Source: Phenylobacterium aquaticum
Lineage (GTDB): Bacteria > Pseudomonadota > Alphaproteobacteria > Caulobacterales > Caulobacteraceae
Length of the DNA: 5,207 nt
Direction: 5' to 3'
Assembly: GCF_947378715.1 (NCBI RefSeq)
Contig: NZ_CANCLE010000216.1
Coordinates: 1-5,207 of the forward strand
Made by a program: the position numbers and the translations under genes. Of the stretch, positions 1 to 5,207 are shown piece after piece. The notes below the pieces were generated by a model that ran no database searches, was not told the origin of the DNA, and saw only the letters and a program-made list of their open reading frames with translations. Numbering within the stretch: position 1 is the first letter of the stretch; every line of letters starts with the position of its first letter.

Positions 1-1419
1 GACCTGTCGATCACCAATGTCGGGACGCTCAACCTGACCAGCCTCAGCCTGGGCGCCAAGAGCACGCTGACCCTGACCATCGATCCGAACGCGGGGACCT
101 ATACCTCGCTGGCGGTGGCCGGGCCGGCGACCCTGGCGACCGGCGCCAAGATCGGGGTCAGCCTGACCTCGCTGCTGATGGGCCAGGCGTCCTATGTCGT
201 GGTCCGGTCGACCAGTCTCAGTTCCGGCGTCCTCGACACCAGCCTGCTGGGCGCGGTCCCCTATCTCTATGACGCGAACCTGACCACGGACACGAGCGCC
301 GGGACCCTGGCCATCAACCTGTCGCGCAAGACGGTCGCCCAGCTCGGCCTGCCCGCCAGCAGCAGCCAGGCCTATGAGCCGATGGTCGCGGCGATCAACA
401 CCGACACCGCGATCCGCGACGCCTTCCTGGCCATGCAGACCCGCACCGGCTTCATGAAAGCCTATAACCAGCTGCTGCCGGAGCATGGCGGCGGGGTGTT
501 CGAATCGGTCAGCGCCAATATTGACGCCTTCGCCCGCGCCATCGACGATCGCCAGGGCCCGGACGCCGGCGGCCTCTGGGTGCAGCAGACCGGCTTCACC
601 ATGACCCATGACGGCAGTGATGACGCGCCCGGCTACACGGCCGGCGGCATTGGCCTGATCGGCGGCATGGAGTGGGCGGCGGGCCCCTGGGGCGTGGTGG
701 GCGCGACCCTCGGCGGATCGTCCTCGCACGTGAACCCGGACGCGGCCTCGGGCGCCAGCAAGCTGGCGGTCAACACCTTCGAGGGCGGTGGTTACTGGCG
801 CTATGTGGCGGGCAATCTGACCCTGAACGCCCGGCTGGGCGGCTCCTACATGCAGACCACCAGCCACCGGGCGATCTATCTGCTCAATGATGACGGCGAC
901 GCCCTGCTGGCCAAGGCGGTGGCCAACGCCAAGTGGAGCGGCTGGGCCATGGCGGGCCGGGTGGCGGCGACCTATGAGGCCCATGTCGGCCCGCTCTATG
1001 CGCGCCCCAGCGCCAGTATCGATTATCTGCGCCTGGAGGAGGACGCCTATTCCGAAAAGGACGGCGGCGAGGCCGTCGACCTGCATGTTAGCGCCCGCCA
1101 ATCGAGCCGCAGCACCGGCTTCGCGGGTCTGGTGACCGGCACGCGCTATGGCGATCCTGAGAGCTGGTGGGGTCCGGAAGTGACCCTGGGCTACCGCGAG
1201 GTCGGCTCCGGTGAGTTGGGCTCGACCACGGCCAAGTTCCTGTCCGGAACCACCTCGTTCAATGTCCTGGCCGACGAGATCAAGGGCGGCGGGGTGGTGG
1301 CGCGGATCGCGGTCAAGGGCGAGAACGCCGGCGGCGCCTTCGTAGTCGAGGGCGGGGCCGAGACCCGCGATGCGACGGCCATCTATGACCTGAGGCTGGC
1401 GGCCCATTTCAAATTCTGA
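1..1419 (+). CDS. Autotransporter (type Va secretion), C-terminal part: end of passenger, linker and complete beta-barrel
   Basis: The frame is open from base 1, so this is the last 472 codons of a gene that begins upstream; the GTG at 115 is internal and not a credible start. Residues 1 to about 110 are rich in Thr, Ser, Leu, Gly and Asn with short alternating patterns (TLNLTSLSL, STLTLTID), as expected for the end of a beta-helical passenger. Residues about 110-190 look like the helical linker (RKTVAQLGLP, FMKAYNQLLPEHGGGVFE), a stretch I know from alphaproteobacterial autotransporters. From about residue 191 (GGLWVQQTGF) to the end there are roughly 280 residues of alternating aromatic and Gly-rich strands, matching the autotransporter beta-domain (PF03797 type). 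The protein ends in Phe (AAHFKF), the usual outer-membrane barrel signal recognised by the BAM machinery. The barrel would sit in the outer membrane and export the passenger. Passenger function cannot be told from this fragment. Confidence 0.9.
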   Translation, partial: DLSITNVGTLNLTSLSLGAKSTLTLTIDPNAGTYTSLAVAGPATLATGAKIGVSLTSLLMGQASYVVVRSTSLSSGVLDTSLLGAVPYLYDANLTTDTSAGTLAINLSRKTVAQLGLPASSSQAYEPMVAAINTDTAIRDAFLAMQTRTGFMKAYNQLLPEHGGGVFESVSANIDAFARAIDDRQGPDAGGLWVQQTGFTMTHDGSDDAPGYTAGGIGLIGGMEWAAGPWGVVGATLGGSSSHVNPDAASGASKLAVNTFEGGGYWRYVAGNLTLNARLGGSYMQTTSHRAIYLLNDDGDALLAKAVANAKWSGWAMAGRVAATYEAHVGPLYARPSASIDYLRLEEDAYSEKDGGEAVDLHVSARQSSRSTGFAGLVTGTRYGDPESWWGPEVTLGYREVGSGELGSTTAKFLSGTTSFNVLADEIKGGGVVARIAVKGENAGGAFVVEGGAETRDATAIYDLRLAAHFKF

Positions 1420-1447
1420 TGGGCCGCGTCGGGCGCTTGCCTGGACG

Positions 1448-1473
1448 GCGGGGGACCTGACATGGTCGCCCGC
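1448..1473. other. GC-rich stem-loop between the autotransporter and frmA
   Basis: The arms GCGGGGGACC (1448-1457) and GGTCGCCCGC (1464-1473) pair at 9 of 10 positions, with one G-G mismatch, around the 6-base loop TGACAT. The stem starts 28 bases after the autotransporter stop and ends 7 bases before the frmA Shine-Dalgarno. No T-tract follows (the next bases are GAATCTGGG), so it is not a classical intrinsic terminator. It could protect the 3' end of the autotransporter message, attenuate read-through, act as a leader structure on the frmA message, or be an operator at DNA level. The pairing is seen directly; any role is inference. Confidence 0.5.
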
Positions 1474-1493
1474 GAATCTGGGAGAGCCATCCG

Positions 1494-2602
<1,109 letters not shown>

Positions 2603-2603
<1 letters not shown>

Positions 2604-3442
2604 TGACGGAAATCCTCCAGCAACACCGGGTCCATGGCGGCACGCTGAGCTATTGCCGTCACCCGAGCGCGGCGACCGGAACGGCGATGCGGTTCTCGAT
2701 CTTCACCCCGGGCGGGGAGGGGCCGTTCCCGTCCCTGGTCTGGCTGTCGGGCCTGACCTGCACGGAGGACAATTTCACCACCAAGGCCGGCGCCTATCGC
2801 GCGGCGGCCGAGGCGGGGCTGGTGATCATCGCACCGGACACCAGTCCGCGCGGCGAGGGCGTGGCCGATGATCCGGCCTATGACCTGGGCCAGGGGGCCG
2901 GGTTCTATGTCGACGCCACAGAGGCGCCCTGGGCGCCGCACTTCCGGATGGAGACCTATATCACCGTCGACCTGCTGGCGGCGGCGGCCGAGGTCGCCCC
3001 ACTCGATCCGGCGCGGCGGGGGGTGTCTGGCCATTCCATGGGCGGCCACGGCGCCCTGACCCTGGCCCTGCGCCATCCCGAGCTCTTCCAGTCCGTCTCG
3101 GCCTTCGCCCCGATCGTCTCGCCGACCCGCTGTCCCTGGGGGGAAAAGGCGTTCACCGCCTATCTGGGCGCCGACCGCGCGCTCTGGCGCGCCCATGACG
3201 CGGCCCTGTTGATGGCCGGCGGCGCGGCGCGCGGCGCCTATGACGACCTGCTGATCGACCAGGGAACGGCCGACAATTTCCTGGAAGGTCAGCTGAAGCC
3301 GCAGCTGTTCGTCGAAGCCTGCGCTGCGGTCGGCCAGAAGGTCACTCTGCGGATGCGGGCGGGCTACGACCACTCCTACTTCTTCATGGCCAGTTTCATC
3401 GCCGACCATGTGGCCTGGCACGCCCAGCGTCTCAAACCCTAG
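2603..3442 (+). CDS. fghA: S-formylglutathione hydrolase
   Basis: Hydrolyses S-formylglutathione to formate and glutathione in the cytoplasm, the second step after FrmA. It is a 279-residue alpha/beta-hydrolase of the esterase D / FrmB family, at normal length. The nucleophile is Ser145 in GHSMGG; the likely acid is Asp224 in IDQGTADNFL and the base His257 in GYDHSYFF, all in family-typical contexts. The SGLTCTEDNF segment (49-58) is the conserved region near the oxyanion hole and includes the family's conserved Cys53. The frame stays open upstream to 1766, but that stretch overlaps frmA and encodes an Arg/Gly/His-rich shadow, so it is not coding. The ATG at 2603 gives the family N-terminus. 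This start shares one base with the frmA stop (TGATG), and no good Shine-Dalgarno lies at normal distance (GGGGAAAG is about 24 bases upstream). Translation is therefore probably coupled to frmA. Confidence 0.97.
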
Positions 3443-3445
3443 GAC

Positions 3446-3475
3446 GTGACACCGGTGTCAGTGAAGCGCTAGACT
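3446..3475 (+). promoter_or_regulatory. Candidate promoter for the carboxylesterase gene
   Basis: GTGAC at 3446-3450 matches 4 of 5 bases of the TTGAC -35 element. GCTAGACT at 3468-3475 matches 6 of 8 bases of GCTANAWC, the -10 consensus described for Caulobacter housekeeping promoters. The 17-base gap is reasonable, though slightly longer than the spacing I recall for Caulobacter. Transcription would begin near 3480, just before the Shine-Dalgarno. A separate promoter would fit the lack of translational coupling to fghA. This rests on consensus matching in GC-rich DNA, so confidence is modest. Confidence 0.35.
3447..3460. promoter_or_regulatory. Perfect 14-base palindrome, candidate operator
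   Basis: TGACACCGGTGTCA is identical to its own reverse complement over all 14 bases. It begins 5 bases after the fghA stop, 40 bases before the esterase start, and overlaps the candidate -35 element and spacer. This is where a dimeric repressor (LacI- or TetR-family style, with TGACA/TGTCA arms) would block transcription. No cognate regulator gene is in the window. As RNA it could form only a short stem with no T-tract after it, so it is a poor terminator for fghA. Confidence 0.5.
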
Positions 3476-3487
3476 TCCTCCAAGACC

Positions 3488-3495
3488 AAGGGAGG
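3488..3495 (+). promoter_or_regulatory. Strong Shine-Dalgarno of the carboxylesterase gene
   Basis: AAGGGAGG lies with its GGAGG core 5 bases before the ATG at 3501. It is the clearest ribosome-binding site in the window and fixes the esterase start, which also places the Arg-Arg signal peptide at the N-terminus. Confidence 0.8.
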
Positions 3496-3500
3496 TTGCG

Positions 3501-5066
3501 ATGAGCGCGACACGGCGGAGCCTGCTGGGGGCGGGCGGGGGGCTGTTGGTCCCCTCGGGCGTGTTCGCGGCCGGCGCCTCGCCTGTGGCCCGGACGAGGC
3601 ATGGCCCGGTGCGCGGGACCATCGAGGCCGGGATCAAGGTGTTCCGGGGCGTGCGCTATGGCGCAGACACTGCTCCCCGCCGCTTCCAGCCGTCGGTCCC
3701 GCCGACGCCCTGGACGCAGGTCGCCGACGCCTCGGCCTATGGGCCGGCCTCGCCGCAGTCCGGCGATGAGGGCCATCAGAGCGAGGACTGCCTGTTTCTC
3801 AATGTCTGGACGCCAGGTCTCGCCGACGGCGGCCGACGGCCGGTGATGGTCTATATCCATGGCGGCGCCTATTCCGGCGGCTCGGGCTCGGCGCCGGTCT
3901 ATGACGGCGGCAGGCTCTGTCGGCGCGGCGACGTGGTGGTGGTGACAATCAATCACCGGCTTAACGTCTTCGGCTATGGCTATCTGGACAAGCTGGCCGG
4001 CCCGGCTTTCGCGGGCTCCGGCAATGCCGGCATGGACGACATCGTGCTGGCGCTGCGCTGGGTGCGCGACAACATCGTCCAGTTCGGCGGCGATCCGGGC
4101 CGGGTGATGCTGTTCGGCCAGTCCGGCGGCGGGGCCAAGATCGCCACCCTGATGGCCATGCCCAGCGCCCGGGGCCTGTTCCACGCCGCCGCGACCATGA
4201 GCGGCCAGCAGGTGACGGCGTCCGGTCCGCTGCACGCCACCGAGCGGATGAGGCTGTTCCTGGCCGCTGTCGGCCTGACGCCGGACCGGGCGGCCGAGGT
4301 GGCGACCCTGCCGACCGGCAAGCTGGTCGAGGGGCTGGCGGTCGCCGACCCCTTCACGCCGGGCCGGCTCTATTTCGGGCCGGTGCTGGATGGGCGCGCC
4401 TTGCCACGTCATCCCTTCTATCCGGACGCCAGTCCTCTGGGCCTGAAGATTCCGATGATCATCGGCAACACCCACGACGAGACCCGCGCCTTCCTGGCCC
4501 ATTCCAATCCCAATCCGTTCGCCATGGGCTGGGCGGATGTCCCGGCGCGGATCGCCGCCGAGATGCGGGTGGATATCGATCCCGACGCGGTGGTCGCCGC
4601 CTATCGGGCGCTCTATCCGGCCTATTCTCCGACCGACGTGTTCTTCGCAGCGACCACGGCCGGGCGGTCCTGGCGGGGCGCGATCATCGAGGCGGAGGAG
4701 CGGGCCAAGGCCGGGTCGCCGGCCTGGGTCTATCAGCAGGACCTGCCGACCACGGTCGAAGGGGGCCGGCTGAAGGCCATGCACATGTCCGATATCGCCC
4801 TGGCCTTCGACAACCTGGCGGCGGCCGGCTCCCTGACCGCGCCCTCGCCGGGGGCGCAGGGCCTGGCCGACCGGGTCAGCGCGAGCCTCATCGCGCTCGC
4901 CCGCACCGGCGATCCGAACACGGCCGCGATTCCGGCCTGGCCGAAATATGAGCTCGACCGCCGCGCGACCATGGTCTTTGACGTCGACACCCGGGTGGTC
5001 GATGACCCGCGCGGGGCGGAGCGGCGGCTGTTCGCCGCTGTGCCCTATGTCCAGCCCGGGACCTAG
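3501..5066 (+). CDS. Secreted type-B carboxylesterase (alpha/beta-hydrolase)
   Basis: A 521-residue enzyme of the carboxylesterase type-B family (PF00135), at full family length, expected to hydrolyse carboxylic esters; the substrate cannot be told. Residues 1 to about 23 form a signal peptide with a twin-arginine-like motif (TRRSLL, 4-9), a Gly/Leu-rich core and a likely cut after VFA (23), so a periplasmic enzyme exported by Tat is likely. Family landmarks follow in order: FRGVRYG (48-54), SEDCLFLNVWTP (94-105), oxyanion-hole HGG (120-122), and NAGMDDIVLALRWV through NIVQFGGDP (175-199). The nucleophile is Ser208 in FGQSGGG, the acid probably Glu327 in GNTHDET, and the base His428 in KAMHMSDIALAF. 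The nucleophile elbow reads GQSGG rather than the common GESAG; the GxSxG pattern is kept and I know GQSGG from other bacterial members. It lies 58 bases after fghA in the same direction, with its own Shine-Dalgarno and a candidate promoter/operator. No direct link to formaldehyde metabolism is evident. Confidence 0.93.
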   Translation: MSATRRSLLGAGGGLLVPSGVFAAGASPVARTRHGPVRGTIEAGIKVFRGVRYGADTAPRRFQPSVPPTPWTQVADASAYGPASPQSGDEGHQSEDCLFLNVWTPGLADGGRRPVMVYIHGGAYSGGSGSAPVYDGGRLCRRGDVVVVTINHRLNVFGYGYLDKLAGPAFAGSGNAGMDDIVLALRWVRDNIVQFGGDPGRVMLFGQSGGGAKIATLMAMPSARGLFHAAATMSGQQVTASGPLHATERMRLFLAAVGLTPDRAAEVATLPTGKLVEGLAVADPFTPGRLYFGPVLDGRALPRHPFYPDASPLGLKIPMIIGNTHDETRAFLAHSNPNPFAMGWADVPARIAAEMRVDIDPDAVVAAYRALYPAYSPTDVFFAATTAGRSWRGAIIEAEERAKAGSPAWVYQQDLPTTVEGGRLKAMHMSDIALAFDNLAAAGSLTAPSPGAQGLADRVSASLIALARTGDPNTAAIPAWPKYELDRRATMVFDVDTRVVDDPRGAERRLFAAVPYVQPGT

Positions 5067-5207
5067 GCGCTCGCGCGCAAGGGAAACGGTATGACGACGC
5101 CGTCGCCAAACGCCAGGGATGGGTCCGCCTCGGCCTCGACCCAGGCCGGAACCCGCAGGGTCAGGTCGTTCATGCCGAAGGCCTGGGCGACCAGGCAGGC
5201 GGCGGCG
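5063..5207 (-). CDS. C-terminal 47 codons of an unrecognised protein, convergent with the esterase
   Basis: On the minus strand a frame is open from the window edge to a TAG at 5065-5063. Its codons end in G or C nearly throughout, and its composition is protein-like, with a balanced mix of hydrophobic, acidic and aromatic residues (for example FGMNDLTLRVPAWVEAE and FGDGVVIPFPLRASA at the end). I do not recognise the family. The opposite plus-strand frame from the ATG at 5090 is also open and has an AAGGGA upstream, but it gives an Arg/Ser/Ala-rich product with four AGG codons, so the minus-strand reading is preferred. The gene starts beyond the window and converges on the esterase. The two stop codons overlap in the palindrome CTAG (5063-5066), leaving no room for a terminator between them. 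Confidence 0.65.
   Translation of the reverse strand, partial: AAACLVAQAFGMNDLTLRVPAWVEAEADPSLAFGDGVVIPFPLRASA

Noticed and set aside
115..117. GTG as the start of the first gene
   Set aside because: The same frame is open to base 1 with passenger-like sequence, there is no Shine-Dalgarno before it, and the product would lack a signal peptide and passenger.
3447..3460. The palindrome as an intrinsic terminator for fghA
   Set aside because: A zero-loop palindrome gives at most about a 5-pair stem with a 4-base loop, and no T-tract follows.
3432..4784. Long minus-strand open frame (450 codons) opposite the esterase
   Set aside because: The product is Arg/Pro/Gly/His-rich with no domain signs, and it covers the intact catalytic core of the esterase on the other strand.
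5090..5207. Possible plus-strand gene start after the esterase (ATG with AAGGGA upstream)
   Set aside because: The product is Ser/Arg/Ala-rich with four AGG codons. The minus-strand frame over the same bases reads as a more normal protein with a clean stop.

Overview
The window reads as a stretch of high-GC alphaproteobacterial chromosome. Third codon positions are almost all G or C. The class III alcohol dehydrogenase and S-formylglutathione hydrolase are of the proteobacterial glutathione type, and the first gene has the linker plus beta-barrel architecture common in autotransporters of Caulobacterales and Sphingomonadales. A Caulobacter/Phenylobacterium-like source is my best guess. It rests on protein style and one promoter-like sequence, not on a database search.

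Layout, left to right. (1) Positions 1-1419, plus strand: the C-terminal part of an autotransporter. It holds the end of the passenger, a helical linker and a complete outer-membrane beta-barrel ending in Phe; its start lies before the window. (2) A 74-base gap with a strong GC-rich stem-loop and the Shine-Dalgarno of the next gene. (3) Positions 1494-2603: frmA, glutathione-dependent formaldehyde dehydrogenase, complete. (4) Positions 2603-3442: fghA, S-formylglutathione hydrolase, complete, joined to frmA by a TGATG stop/start overlap. (5) A 58-base gap with a perfect 14-base palindrome lying over a plausible promoter. (6) Positions 3501-5066: a secreted type-B carboxylesterase with a Tat-like signal peptide, complete. 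(7) Positions 5063-5207, minus strand: the last 47 codons of an unrecognised protein, convergent with the esterase and sharing its stop-codon bases.

frmA and fghA form the standard two-step glutathione-dependent formaldehyde detoxification unit. Formaldehyde and glutathione combine spontaneously to S-hydroxymethylglutathione, FrmA oxidises this with NAD+ to S-formylglutathione, and FghA hydrolyses that to formate and free glutathione. Both proteins keep their catalytic residues. No regulator (FrmR or other) lies in the window. The esterase follows in the same direction with no obvious terminator before it, but the palindrome and promoter-like elements suggest it has its own control.

The window is largely ordinary and I see no convincing undescribed multi-gene system. 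The items most worth a second look are the palindromic operator candidate before the esterase, the stem-loop before frmA and the shared CTAG stop of the convergent pair.
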